64,000 nt of DNA from assembly GCA_910587675.1 (NCBI GenBank), contig CAJUMU010000003.1:1-64000 (forward strand). Direction: 5' to 3'. Below are positions 46,881 to 56,573 of the stretch, one piece after another. The stretch is from an uncultured Alistipes sp. (lineage in GTDB: Bacteria; Bacteroidota; Bacteroidia; Bacteroidales; Rikenellaceae). Under the pieces are notes generated by a model, which saw nothing but the letters and a program-made list of their open reading frames with translations, was not told the origin of the DNA and ran no database searches. Within the stretch, counting starts at the first letter, position 1, and the number at the start of each line of letters is the position of its first letter. The position numbers were made by a program, and so were the translations under genes.

Positions 46881-47888
46881 TTACTTTCGGTTTTTAATCA
46901 ACCACTCGGCTATCTGCACCGCGTTTAGCGCGGCGCCCTTCTTGATCTGATCGGCCACGCACCAGAACGCGAGTCCGTTGGGCGAGGTGAGATCCTTGCG
47001 GATACGGCCCACGTAAACGGGATCCTTGCCCGCGATGAAGAGCGGCATGGGATACACCTTGTCGGCGGGGGCGTCCATCAGCACGATGCCCTCGGCGCGA
47101 GCGAAAGCCTCGCGCGCCTCCTCGGGCGTCACGGGACGCTCGGTCTCGAGCCAAATGCTCTCCGAGTGGGCGCGCATGACGGGCACGCGCACGCAGGTGG
47201 CCGACACCTCGATGTCGGAGTGCATGATCTTGCGAGTCTCGTTGTACATCTTCATCTCCTCCTTGGTGTAGTCGTTGTCGGTAAAGACGTCGATGTGGGG
47301 AATCACGTTATAGGCCAGCTGGTAGGCGAACTTCTCCACCGTGGGCTCCTCGCCCGCCACGATCTGCGCGTGTTGCGTGCGGAGCTCGGCCATAGCCTGC
47401 GCCCCCCCGCCGCTGGCCGACTGGTAGGTGGCCACGTGCACCTTGCGGATGTGCGACACCTTCTCGATGGCCTTCAGAGCCACGACCATCTGTATGGTGG
47501 TGCAGTTGGGGTTGGCGATGATGCATCGGGGAGCGTCGAGGGCATCCTCGGGGTTGACCTCGGGCACGACCAGAGGCACGTCGGCATCCATGCGGAACGC
47601 GCTCGAATTGTCGATCATGAGCGCGCCGTGCTTGGTTATGGTCTCGGCGAACTCTTTCGAGATGCCTGCGCCAGCCGAGGTCAGAGCGATGTCGACGCCC
47701 TTGAAGTCGTCGTTGTGGCAAAGCTGCTTCACCTCGATCTCCTTGCCTCGGAAATTATATTTTCGTCCCGCGCTGCGCTCCGATCCGAAGAGCAGAAGTT
47801 CGTCGACGGGGAAATCGGTTCTCTCGTTCAAAATGGTCAGAAACTCCTGACCCACGGCGCCGCTCGCGCCCACAATGGCAATTCTCAT
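46881..47888 (-). CDS. asd: aspartate-semialdehyde dehydrogenase
   Basis: Cytosolic NADPH enzyme converting aspartyl phosphate to aspartate semialdehyde, the branch point to diaminopimelate/lysine, threonine and methionine. The 335-residue protein has the Rossmann motif [11 protein letters not shown], the active-site region [13 protein letters not shown] with its catalytic Cys, and the SGGGAQAM and [16 protein letters not shown] segments carrying substrate-binding Arg and catalytic His. Length is normal. It lies 63 bp downstream of the penicillin-binding protein gene in the same direction, so the two may be co-transcribed, linking peptidoglycan precursor supply and assembly. Confidence 0.95.
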   Translation of the reverse strand: MRIAIVGASGAVGQEFLTILNERTDFPVDELLLFGSERSAGRKYNFRGKEIEVKQLCHNDDFKGVDIALTSAGAGISKEFAETITKHGALMIDNSSAFRMDADVPLVVPEVNPEDALDAPRCIIANPNCTTIQMVVALKAIEKVSHIRKVHVATYQSASGGGAQAMAELRTQHAQIVAGEEPTVEKFAYQLAYNVIPHIDVFTDNDYTKEEMKMYNETRKIMHSDIEVSATCVRVPVMRAHSESIWLETERPVTPEEAREAFARAEGIVLMDAPADKVYPMPLFIAGKDPVYVGRIRKDLTSPNGLAFWCVADQIKKGAALNAVQIAEWLIKNRK

Positions 47889-47951
47889 ATTTCAGTTTTT
47901 TGGGTTTTGCACTAACTAATCTTTCAGCCGCAGAACGCGCCGCACGCGGGG

Positions 47952-50354
47952 TTAATCGAAAAACTCGTCGCCGCTCTGCTGCACGGTCGCCTCGTCGGGC
48001 GACAGCTCCTTGGGACAGTCGTAAGGTTCCCACCCCTCGGGGCGCGTGAACTTGGCGTTGCGGCTCAGTCCGAGGCGGGGATCGGCATACACCTTGGTGA
48101 GGAACTCGCCCACGATGGGCAGGGCCATGATGCTGCCCTCGCCGCCCGCGGGGAAGTGCACCGACTGGTCCTCGCCGCCGACCCACGATCCCGCAACCAA
48201 ATTGGGCGTGACGCACATGAACCACGCGTCGCGGTTCTCGTTGGATGTACCCGTCTTGCCGCCGATCTCCATATCCTTCATTCCGAACTGCCATACCAGT
48301 CGGCCGCCCGTACCCGCGGTTATCACGCGCTGAAGCATGGTGAGCATGGTGTAGGCCGTCTGTTTGTTGATGGCGTCCTGCGATTGCGAGATGAAGCTCG
48401 AGATGAGGTTGCCCTGACGGTCCTCGATGCGGGTGACGAATATCGGATCGGTATGCACGCCCTCGTTGACGAAGGTGGAATAGGCGCTTGCCAGTTCGAA
48501 CACGTTCGACTCGAACGCGCCGAGACACAATGCGTAAGCGGGATAGATATAGCTGCGGATACCCATGTTGTGCAGGAAATCGGCCACCGTCTCGGGCTGC
48601 TTGGCCTGCTTCATGATCCACGCCGAGTAGTTGTTGCGCGAGTTGGCCAAACCCCAGTAAAGCGGGTGCAGAACGCCGTCGTACTCCACCTTGCCGGCCT
48701 CCTTGGGCGACCAGATGCCCGCGGGGGTCTCGATCGACACCGGCAGGTTGGGCGCCATCGTGCAGGGGGTGAGGCCCAACCGGTCGATGGCGAAGGTGTA
48801 GATGAACGGCTTAACCGTGGAGCCTATCTGTCGCTTGCCCTGCTTGGTCATGTCGTATTTGAAGTAACGGAAATTGGGTCCGCCCACGTAAGCCTTCACG
48901 TGGCCCGAATGGGGCTCCATCGCCACGAACGAGGCACGCATGATGCGTTTGTGGTGCAGGATCGAGTCGCGCGGAGTCATCACCGTGTCGCGCTCGCCCT
49001 TGAAAGTGAAGACGCGCATGTCGCACTTCTTGTCGAACGAAGCGAATATGTCCTTCTCCGAGGCTCCTGCCTTCTTCATCTCGCGGTAGCGGTCGGAGTT
49101 CTTCATGGCGCGCTTGACGATCTGTTCGCGCTCTTCGGCCGTGGTGTTGCGGAACAGCACGCCCGAAGCCTTCACCTGACGGTCCATGCGCGGCTGGATC
49201 ACCGTCTCCATCTGCTTCTGTATCGCCTGCTCGGCATAACGCTGCATGGCGGGCGAGATGGTGGTGTAGATGCGCAGTCCGTCGCGATAGATGTTGTACG
49301 GCGTGCCGTCGGCCTTCTTGTTCTTGTGGCACCAGCCGTAGAGCGGATTTTCGTCGTACTCCTTCACCGCCTGCTCGTAATCCCAGTCGGTGAGGAACTG
49401 ACGCCGCACGGGACGCTGCATGTTCATCACCTGACGCAGCATCTCGCGGAAATAGGTCGCCTCGCCGTCGTTGTGCGAGATGGGTTTGTAGTCGAGCGTT
49501 ATGGGCAGTGCCGAGAGCGAGTCGCACTCTTGGCGCGTGATCGCGCCTGCGACGCGCATGCGGCTGAGCACCAGATTGCGGCGTGCCAGAGCGTTGGCGG
49601 GGTTTCGCACGGGCGAGTAACGCGTGGGGGCGTTCACCACGCCCACCAGCACGGCGGCCTCCTGAACGTTCAGCTCGTCGGGTGCCTTGTTGAAAAAGGT
49701 GCTCGCGGCCGACTTTATGCCGTAAGCGTTGGAGCCGTATTCGACGGTGTTGAGATACATGGCCGCGATTTCCTCCTTGGTGTAGTTGTGTTCGAGCTTG
49801 AGAGCCGTAATCCACTCCTTGAACTTCGACTGCACGAGTTTCAGCGTGCGGCCGACCTTGCTTCGGTTGCGCACCGTGTCGCGCGGAAAGAGGTTCTTGG
49901 CGAGCTGCTGCGTAATGGTGCTGCCGCCGCCCTGCGAATGGTTCTGCAACGCCACCGTCTTGATTCCCACACGGAACAGCGACGGGATGTCGATGCCCGA
50001 GTGGCGGCGGAAACGCACGTCCTCGGTCGAGATCAGCGCGGCCACGATGGGCGGCACGTCGTGGCCGCCGAGCGATATGCGTTGCGTCGAGTCCTGCGGA
50101 AAGAGGTCGGCGTACTGCACGTAAGAGCGGTTCTCGACGAAAAACGAACCGATCACGTGGCCGTCGTCGCCGTAAATCTCGGTCGCGAGGTTGCTCTTGG
50201 GATTCTCTAACTCCTCGAACGAGGGCATGCGGCCGAAGATGCCCGAGGCGGCCAACGCCAGCATCACGAAGATGAGCGCCACGGGGCCGAGGGCGATGAT
50301 CCACATCGCCTTTATGATGTTGTTCTTATCTTTTATCGCTCTCTTTATATCCAT
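47952..50354 (-). CDS. class A penicillin-binding protein (PBP1A type)
   Basis: Bifunctional peptidoglycan glycosyltransferase/transpeptidase of 800 residues, anchored in the inner membrane by one N-terminal helix (about 14-40) with the catalytic domains outside. The GT51 domain shows STEDVRFRRHSGID with the catalytic Glu, and GGSTITQQLAKNLFPRD. The transpeptidase domain shows SxxK as STVK in QIGSTVKPFIY, SxN as SRN in ANSRNNYSAW, and KTG in GGKTGTSNENRDAWF. All catalytic motifs are intact. A -7 promoter element lies about 30 bp before the ATG, and asd follows. Confidence 0.94.
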   Translation of the reverse strand: MDIKRAIKDKNNIIKAMWIIALGPVALIFVMLALAASGIFGRMPSFEELENPKSNLATEIYGDDGHVIGSFFVENRSYVQYADLFPQDSTQRISLGGHDVPPIVAALISTEDVRFRRHSGIDIPSLFRVGIKTVALQNHSQGGGSTITQQLAKNLFPRDTVRNRSKVGRTLKLVQSKFKEWITALKLEHNYTKEEIAAMYLNTVEYGSNAYGIKSAASTFFNKAPDELNVQEAAVLVGVVNAPTRYSPVRNPANALARRNLVLSRMRVAGAITRQECDSLSALPITLDYKPISHNDGEATYFREMLRQVMNMQRPVRRQFLTDWDYEQAVKEYDENPLYGWCHKNKKADGTPYNIYRDGLRIYTTISPAMQRYAEQAIQKQMETVIQPRMDRQVKASGVLFRNTTAEEREQIVKRAMKNSDRYREMKKAGASEKDIFASFDKKCDMRVFTFKGERDTVMTPRDSILHHKRIMRASFVAMEPHSGHVKAYVGGPNFRYFKYDMTKQGKRQIGSTVKPFIYTFAIDRLGLTPCTMAPNLPVSIETPAGIWSPKEAGKVEYDGVLHPLYWGLANSRNNYSAWIMKQAKQPETVADFLHNMGIRSYIYPAYALCLGAFESNVFELASAYSTFVNEGVHTDPIFVTRIEDRQGNLISSFISQSQDAINKQTAYTMLTMLQRVITAGTGGRLVWQFGMKDMEIGGKTGTSNENRDAWFMCVTPNLVAGSWVGGEDQSVHFPAGGEGSIMALPIVGEFLTKVYADPRLGLSRNAKFTRPEGWEPYDCPKELSPDEATVQQSGDEFFD

Positions 50355-50383
50355 GTCAAAAGGTTGTGCTTTATTCTAACGTG

Positions 50384-50391
50384 CAAAGTTA
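50384..50391 (-). promoter_or_regulatory. -7 element of the penicillin-binding protein gene
   Basis: TAACTTTG on the minus strand, about 30 bp before the ATG. No TTG is seen 20 bp further upstream. Confidence 0.5.
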
Positions 50392-50448
50392 TAAATTTAT
50401 TCGGAAAGGAGGCGTAATTTTCCGCCGCAATGCGTTCGTGTGTGTCGG

Positions 50449-53424
50449 TCAGAAGGGCAGATCCATGCCCGCCGAGAAATAAACTCCGCCCTCGCTCGGA
50501 CGGTAGAGCGACAGCGTGATGGCGACAGTGGCCGAGGCGGGCTGGCTCAACATATTCACGTCGAAGGTCAGGTCGCCGCCCCACGAATCGATCTTGTGCC
50601 AACGCTCGCGCAGCATGCCGCCCGCGACGAATTCGCGGCGGCGGAATCGGGCGATGTCGTACCCCATGTTGGCGCGTATGCGCTTGAAATAGATTATTCC
50701 GCGCCAGCCGCCGTCGGGATAGCATATCGGGAACCGATAGTTGAGCGACGCGGCCATGTAGTGGCGGTTCTCGATCTGGGTGGAGTCGAAGCCGCGCGGC
50801 AGCAGGCGCGTGGACTTGAACGTGAGTGCCGAGAGGGCGTCGCGCGAGCGGAAGCCGCCGATCGAGGTCTGGTAGGCGACGTCGAGGTTGAAGCTGTTGT
50901 GCGGCAGCACGCCCGGGGTGTAGATGCGGGCGAAGAGGGCCGCCAGATCGCTGAAACGGCCGTCGGCGGGGTTGACGGCGTACGAGGCCGAGACCGCGAA
51001 GCCCCACGGCGGCAGAAAGTCGCGATGGGACATGCGCGTCATATCCTGAAATCCGACGGCGAACGAGGTGAGATGCAGACCTTTGCTGTAACCGATGGTG
51101 GCCACGTTGCTGATGCCGCCCTCGCCTACGGAGAGTTTGCCCGTGTTGGCCACGAGGCCGTTGGAGTACTCCCACGAAGCCGACGCCGTGAGGTAGCGGG
51201 TGTGGTAACCGCGTTGGAACATGAGCGGGAACGACACCGACGCGCCCACGGAGTAGTACTTGCCGCGTTCGGGAGCCTCGGGAAACTCTATGGCATGGGT
51301 CTCGGGATTGTAGGCGTAGACGGGATATATGTTCTGGCGGCCGCCATAGGTGGCGTTCACGCTGAGGGTGGGACCCAGCCCGTGGTAGCGGAGCGAGCCC
51401 CTCCACACCGATCCGTCGCCGCCGCTCCAACCGTAAGTGAAGAATCCCTCCATCGTGGAGAGCAGGTTCTGAGTCATGACCGTCGCGCCGAAATTGAGGT
51501 TCACGGCGCCCTCGCCGAGCGAGAATGGATCGTACGACAGCGGCGCCCAACTGTGGAAGTTGAAGAGGTGCTGCCCCTTGCGGTAGCGGCGCACCCGACG
51601 CGGCGCGTCGGCCGAAGCCGCGGTGTCGACGGCGTTCAGCGCCACGGTGTCGAGATTGATCGTGTTCCAGCTCCGCCGCGGAGGGTTCACTATGTCGAGA
51701 GGCAGTCTCGAATACTCCACGGGGCGCAGACCCTCGCGCAAGGATTGTATCGAGGGACGGTATCCGAGCGAATCGTAAGTGGTCATCGCGACCCTGCCGT
51801 CGTCGGTCGGCGCGGGATCGAACGATCCGTACGTCGACTCCGAGATGCGGTACTCTTTTCCCTCGCGCAGGTCGTAACAGTGCGTTTCGTCGCGTCCCGA
51901 TGCTATCGAGCCGAAATAGAGCGTCCCGCCGCGCGCCCGCAGGCTGCTCAGGGTTATGTAGGCGGGTCGCGTGACCTGCCGCACCTCGCCGTCGGGATCG
52001 ATTCGCGCGATCCACATGCCCTCGTCGCCCGTAAGGATCATATAAATCCGCCGCGTGAGGTCATCCCACGCGAGCGAGTGCACCTCCTGCCCGAAAGGCA
52101 GGGCGCAGCGGCTCTCCACGCCGTCGCGCGAGCGGCGTACGATGGTATATATGCCGTCGGGAGCGTACTCCGTCCATGCCAGACCACCCTCGCCGTCGGG
52201 GGTTGGGTAGAACAGATTGCCGCGCATGGCGACGGTGCGGGGACGGTTCGCGCCGAGGTCGAAATAACATATTCGCGACTCGACCTTCTCGGCGAACATC
52301 CTGCTGCGTCGGTATTCCGTCCACCAAACCCGTCCCGAGGCGCGGTCGTAAACGGGGCGCGTCGACATCTCGCCCGTGTGGCACAGCGTGCGCTCCTCGC
52401 CCGTGGCGGCGTCGAGCAGCACGAAGCGCGACGGGTCGTCGAAATCCTCCTTCAGAAGCAGCAGCGTATCGCCCGCCACGTGTATGGGATCGGAATATTT
52501 AGTATAGCTCCGCCGCCGCGGCGCGGGGAGGAACGCGGCCGAGTTCTTCGTGGCGGGCAGCGAGGCCCAGTAGTCGGCCAGCGAACCGAACGTGCGGCGG
52601 AACAGATCGCGCGTGGTGAAGCCGAAGAGCTTGCGCATGGTGAGTCCCGTCGAGATCACCATCCACGGATGGCGCGGGCCGTAAGCCGCTATCTCGTCGC
52701 ATATCACCCGTCCCGTCGTCTCGTTGCCGTACGACACGAGCTGGTAACCGAGTTGATAGTGGTCGGGGATGAAGTCGCGGTAGGAGCCGCAGAAGAATTT
52801 GTCGGTGTTGCGGTACTTGGCGGCTATGTCGCCCATAGCGCGGAATTCGAGCGTGAAGCGCGGCTGTTTGCCGCGGCCGAACGACGACGCCTGCGTCTCG
52901 GACATGGTGGCGTCGCCCTCGATCATCCACAGCGGCATGTAGAGCAGGCCGATGGTGGAGCTCTGCTGCCCGAGCAGGCGGCTGAGGAACTTCACGAATC
53001 CCACGTTGAGGTTGTTATACTGCACGGCGTGACGGTATTCGTGCGCCACCAGCTGCTTGATCCACGGCATCGAGTAGCCGTCGACGGCGGGAGCCGAAAG
53101 GAACTCCACGCGCTTGGGCAGCCACATCACCAGACCGTTCGAGCGCATGTTCTCGGGGTGCACGACGAACGGAATGTCGAGTGCGGGCAGACGGTAGCCG
53201 TAAGATATGTAAGGTTGCATTATCTCGACAAAACGCAGGGTCGAGAGTCCTATCTCGGGCGTATGGTCGGGATAGATCACATCGGCGCCCTCGGTTTCGG
53301 CGCGCATCCATCTGAAACGCGCGGGGTCGGCGCCCCAGCTGTAATACTGCGCGCAGGCGCGTTCGGCCGCGACGAGGGCCGCAAGCAGTATGACCGAAAG
53401 TATGATGCTTCGAACAGCGCGCAT
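50449..53424 (-). CDS. large envelope protein: gluzincin-like site, beta-propeller, C-terminal barrel
   Basis: A 991-residue exported protein (signal peptide ending ACAQ) that I recognise only in parts. Residues about 30-260 resemble the peptidase MA clan: HEYRH at 128-132 and a downstream Glu169 in LWMIEG, the HExxH plus distal Glu layout of gluzincin zinc peptidases. Residues about 300-620 contain WD40/TolB-like propeller blades (GEMSTRPVYDRASGRVWWT; HSLAWDDLTRRIYMI). The last 350 residues are rich in alternating aromatic beta strands ending in MDLPF with a terminal Phe, typical of outer-membrane barrels. The ATG at 53424 opens the signal peptide and follows the SUI1 gene by 14 bp. Function is unknown. 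Confidence 0.7.
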   Translation of the reverse strand: MRAVRSIILSVILLAALVAAERACAQYYSWGADPARFRWMRAETEGADVIYPDHTPEIGLSTLRFVEIMQPYISYGYRLPALDIPFVVHPENMRSNGLVMWLPKRVEFLSAPAVDGYSMPWIKQLVAHEYRHAVQYNNLNVGFVKFLSRLLGQQSSTIGLLYMPLWMIEGDATMSETQASSFGRGKQPRFTLEFRAMGDIAAKYRNTDKFFCGSYRDFIPDHYQLGYQLVSYGNETTGRVICDEIAAYGPRHPWMVISTGLTMRKLFGFTTRDLFRRTFGSLADYWASLPATKNSAAFLPAPRRRSYTKYSDPIHVAGDTLLLLKEDFDDPSRFVLLDAATGEERTLCHTGEMSTRPVYDRASGRVWWTEYRRSRMFAEKVESRICYFDLGANRPRTVAMRGNLFYPTPDGEGGLAWTEYAPDGIYTIVRRSRDGVESRCALPFGQEVHSLAWDDLTRRIYMILTGDEGMWIARIDPDGEVRQVTRPAYITLSSLRARGGTLYFGSIASGRDETHCYDLREGKEYRISESTYGSFDPAPTDDGRVAMTTYDSLGYRPSIQSLREGLRPVEYSRLPLDIVNPPRRSWNTINLDTVALNAVDTAASADAPRRVRRYRKGQHLFNFHSWAPLSYDPFSLGEGAVNLNFGATVMTQNLLSTMEGFFTYGWSGGDGSVWRGSLRYHGLGPTLSVNATYGGRQNIYPVYAYNPETHAIEFPEAPERGKYYSVGASVSFPLMFQRGYHTRYLTASASWEYSNGLVANTGKLSVGEGGISNVATIGYSKGLHLTSFAVGFQDMTRMSHRDFLPPWGFAVSASYAVNPADGRFSDLAALFARIYTPGVLPHNSFNLDVAYQTSIGGFRSRDALSALTFKSTRLLPRGFDSTQIENRHYMAASLNYRFPICYPDGGWRGIIYFKRIRANMGYDIARFRRREFVAGGMLRERWHKIDSWGGDLTFDVNMLSQPASATVAITLSLYRPSEGGVYFSAGMDLPF

Positions 53425-53438
53425 GACGGAACGGGGGA

Positions 53439-53780
53439 TCAGCCTCCCGCCTTTTTGCATCCGTATCCCGCCGCCGAGAGCAACTCGGCCACGCGGTCGC
53501 GGCGGTCGCCCTGAATGATGATCTCGCCATCCTTGACCGAACCGCCCGTGCCGCACTTGCTTTTGAGCATGCGGCCCAGTTCGGCAAGGTCGGCTTCGCG
53601 ACCGACGAAGCCGCGCACGATGGTGACCGTTTTGCCGCCGCGGTGTTTGCGGTCGAGCCAGATGCGCAGATTCTGACGCTCGGGCGCGAGCGTTTCGGGC
53701 TCCTGCTCGCCCGCGGTGTCGTATTCGAAGTCGGGATTGGTCGAGTAGACCATCCCCAACCGTTCTTTCCAGTCGGCCAT
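53439..53780 (-). CDS. SUI1/YciH-like translation initiation factor
   Basis: A 113-residue protein with a C-terminal SUI1 (eIF1-like) fold: WLDRKHRGGKTVTIVRGFVG, then LGRMLKSKCGTGGSVKDGEIIIQGDRRDRVAELL, nearly the full family signature. The preceding 35 residues (MADWKERLGMVYSTNPDFEY) match the usual N-terminal extension of bacterial YciH proteins. The ATG at 53780 is chosen because it opens this extension; a longer upstream frame would run through the terminator hairpin. It is co-directional with and 14 bp from the large envelope protein gene. YciH is proposed to affect initiation fidelity. Confidence 0.9.
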   Translation of the reverse strand: MADWKERLGMVYSTNPDFEYDTAGEQEPETLAPERQNLRIWLDRKHRGGKTVTIVRGFVGREADLAELGRMLKSKCGTGGSVKDGEIIIQGDRRDRVAELLSAAGYGCKKAGG

Positions 53781-53796
53781 AACTATGTTTAAATAT

Positions 53797-53830
53797 CGAT
53801 AAAGCCCTCCCCGAGGAGAGGGCTTTATCG
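53797..53830 (-). terminator. terminator after the GH78 gene
   Basis: CGATAAAGCCCTC (53797-53809) pairs perfectly with GAGGGCTTTATCG (53818-53830). On the minus strand it is followed by an AT-rich stretch. It separates the GH78 gene from the SUI1 gene. Confidence 0.7.
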
Positions 53831-53875
53831 CGTCGCTTCGAAATAAGGTTATACTATATAAATTCCTTAACTCTA

Positions 53876-56437
53876 TTATTTTTCTACCGTATACGAACCG
53901 CTCTCGTATACCTTCGATTCGCTTTCGCCCGGGAGGGTTACGGTAGCGGTAGCGCCCTCGGGCACGGTGAACTCCCAAATCCACTTGTCGCCCTCGTATC
54001 TCCATGCGCTCTTAATCGAGCCCGAGGCCGAATTGTACTCGGCCGTGAGGTGTCCCAAACGCTTGTCGGGCACGGGCTTCATTATAATATGCTTGAAACC
54101 CGCGACGGCAGGATCGGCGGCGATACCGGCGACCGTCTCCCAAATCCACTCGCACACGCAGCCGTAAGCATAGTGGTTGAAACTGTTCATGCCGCGCGGA
54201 CCCATGCCCTTGTCGAGCATATAGCTGTTCCAACGCTCCCATATGGTGGTGGCGCCGTTGTCGACCGAGTAGAGCCAGCTCGGGTTCTTGCGCTGGAACA
54301 GAAGCTCGTAAGCGATATCCGCCATGCCGTTCTCGGTGAGGGTGGCCATCAGGATCGACGTTCCCAAGAAACCCGTTTGCAGGCAGTTGTCGTGCTGCTC
54401 GAAGTTTTCGCGCAGGCGGGCGATCATCCGCGCCCTCGCTTCGCCCTCGACCAAGCCGTTCTTCAACGCGAAGAGAGCGGGAGTCTGCATCGTATTCAGG
54501 ATCTCGGTCTTGAACGTGCCGTCTTCATTGAGGAAAGTCGCCTTCATATACTCTTTCGCGTCGGCGGCCATCTGCGAATACTTCGCGGCGTCGCGACCCG
54601 TCGCGGCCGCCATATCCGCCATCATGGCGGCGTCGATGGCCCAATAAGAGGCGCTCAGATAGTTCCAGTAGTCGATGGTTTCGGGACGCGGTCCGCCTTC
54701 GCCGAAGGCTCCGCCGCCGCACGACTCCAGCGGCTCGTAGCTCAGCCAGTCGGCCCACTGGTAGTTCCTGTTCTCGTCTATCAAAGCCTCGTGGCTGTAC
54801 TTGGTATCGTTTATATGGTTCATAAAGAGGTCCATCGCCTCCCAGTTCTCATCCACTATACGTTTGTCGCCGAACTGCTTCCATACGGTCCACGGAACTA
54901 TGATGCCGGCGTCGGCCCATCCCAGTCGCATAGTCTCATTGCCGTACTGCGCATGCGGGGCCACGCCCGGGAAACCGCCCTGAGGGCTTCGGCTGTCGCG
55001 CATGTCGCGCATCCACTTGCGGAAGAACGTCGAAGTGTTGGCAAAGAATGTGCCCGTCTCGGCGAATACCTGCGTGTCGGCCGTCCAGCCCAGACGCTCG
55101 TTGCGCTGCGGACAGTCGGTGGGCACCGAGAGGTAGTTCGAAAGCTGGCCCCAATAGGTGTTCGAGATGAGTTTGTTTATCGACTCGTCGCCCGTCGAGA
55201 TCTTGCCTATTTCGAGGCCCTCGGCGATGGAGGTGACGGGGATGGTGGCGATCTCCTTGATAGTCACGGCGTCGGTGGCGACGATCGACACGTAGCGATA
55301 GCCGAAGAAAGTGCAGCTCGGATGATAGCTCACGAACTTGTCGCCCGGGCCGAAGGTGTATTTCAGGAAACAACCCGTATCGGGGATGCGCAGGTTCTCG
55401 CGGTGCACGCTGCCCTCGGGACCGTCCATGCCGCGGCTTCTCGCTCCGTTGCCGTCGTTGAGCAGCTCGCCCGGCATGCAGGTAAGCGTCGTACCCTCCT
55501 TCGCGCTGAACACGAACGACGGAACGCCCGCGCAGTTCTGTCCGAAATCGATTACCAGCGTCTCGCCCGCATCGACGGTCATGGTTTGGTCGGGAGCGAA
55601 ATTCTTTAATATGACAACCTTGCCGAACTCGTTGTCCTTGGCGTTCTCGACATCTTTCCACACGTAAGCCTTCACGGGAGAGAGCTTGAGATCATGGCGC
55701 AGATACACCTCGGCGCCCTCCGACGGCAGCACCTCGCCGCGGAACTCCTTGTTCTCCTCGGGCGCGGCGAATCGGTCGGCGCATTCGTAACCCATCTTCT
55801 CGCGAGCGTCGTACTCCTCGCCGTCGAAGATGGCGGCATGCTTCACGGGGCCCGCTATGCCCGCTTTCCAGTTATCGAGGTCGGTGCCGTACAGCTTCTT
55901 CGATCCGTCGGCATAGGTCAGCTCCAGCACTCCGCGGAAAGCGCACTTCGTGCCCCACATCTTTCCGTCGCCCGGGGTGACGATCTTGTCCGCCCACCAG
56001 CCCGGGGTGACCTGCGCCGAGAGTTGATTCTCGGCATCGGCGCCGCACTCGAAAGCGTCGGTTATGTCGTAAGTGAACGAGCGGCGGGTCTTCAGAACGT
56101 GGGTGAATCCCGGTTTGAGGAACTCCTCGCCCACGGGCTTGCCGTTCAGATAGAGTTGATAGACGCCCAGACCCGTGGTCATCCACTTGGCGGAAGCGAC
56201 CTTTCGCTCGTTCTTCACGGTCGACACGAACCAGCTCGCGCCGTCGGCCGCGCGGCCGTTGTTGCCGTCATGAACGACAGGGGCATCCACGGCGGATATC
56301 CATTTGGCCGACTCCCAAGCCGACGCGTCGAGAGCGTCGGCCTTCTCGCCCACCACTGACGGCGAAGGCGAACAATTCACAAATAACGCAACGCTCGCCG
56401 CAAATGCGAACACGGAAAGGTAAAGGTTCTTTTTCAT
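53876..56437 (-). CDS. GH78 family alpha-L-rhamnosidase lipoprotein
   Basis: Inverting glycosidase of 853 residues releasing terminal L-rhamnose from plant or microbial glycans. A lipoprotein signal ends in FVNC (Cys22). Domain order fits GH78: N-terminal beta domains (about 50-270, with WMTTGLGVYQLYLNGKPVGEEFLKPGFT), a concanavalin-like domain (about 270-400), and the alpha/alpha barrel (about 410-760) with the family motif TDCPQRNERLGWTADTQVFAETG and a conserved EWADW-like region. A C-terminal beta-sandwich (about 770-853) follows. It has its own promoter with an overlapping palindrome and is a single-gene unit. The specific rhamnose linkage is not known. Confidence 0.92.
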   Translation of the reverse strand: MKKNLYLSVFAFAASVALFVNCSPSPSVVGEKADALDASAWESAKWISAVDAPVVHDGNNGRAADGASWFVSTVKNERKVASAKWMTTGLGVYQLYLNGKPVGEEFLKPGFTHVLKTRRSFTYDITDAFECGADAENQLSAQVTPGWWADKIVTPGDGKMWGTKCAFRGVLELTYADGSKKLYGTDLDNWKAGIAGPVKHAAIFDGEEYDAREKMGYECADRFAAPEENKEFRGEVLPSEGAEVYLRHDLKLSPVKAYVWKDVENAKDNEFGKVVILKNFAPDQTMTVDAGETLVIDFGQNCAGVPSFVFSAKEGTTLTCMPGELLNDGNGARSRGMDGPEGSVHRENLRIPDTGCFLKYTFGPGDKFVSYHPSCTFFGYRYVSIVATDAVTIKEIATIPVTSIAEGLEIGKISTGDESINKLISNTYWGQLSNYLSVPTDCPQRNERLGWTADTQVFAETGTFFANTSTFFRKWMRDMRDSRSPQGGFPGVAPHAQYGNETMRLGWADAGIIVPWTVWKQFGDKRIVDENWEAMDLFMNHINDTKYSHEALIDENRNYQWADWLSYEPLESCGGGAFGEGGPRPETIDYWNYLSASYWAIDAAMMADMAAATGRDAAKYSQMAADAKEYMKATFLNEDGTFKTEILNTMQTPALFALKNGLVEGEARARMIARLRENFEQHDNCLQTGFLGTSILMATLTENGMADIAYELLFQRKNPSWLYSVDNGATTIWERWNSYMLDKGMGPRGMNSFNHYAYGCVCEWIWETVAGIAADPAVAGFKHIIMKPVPDKRLGHLTAEYNSASGSIKSAWRYEGDKWIWEFTVPEGATATVTLPGESESKVYESGSYTVEK

Positions 56438-56474
56438 ATCGTTCAGGTTATATATTTACAAAACCAACAGATAT

Positions 56475-56506
56475 ACAAATGTACGCATTTGTAGGCTATT
56501 TAGCAA
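56475..56506 (-). promoter_or_regulatory. GH78 promoter with overlapping palindrome
   Basis: On the minus strand TTG (56504-56506), 20 bp, TACATTTG (56476-56483): a full consensus match. ACAAATG-TACG-CATTTGT (56475-56492) is a perfect 7-bp inverted repeat covering the -7 box and adjacent spacer, a possible operator. Confidence 0.7.
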
Positions 56507-56573
56507 ATTTATCGCGTATTTATGCCGTTCATCCGCCCCGCAGGCCGATTTTTTCATTATATTTACAGCAGAT

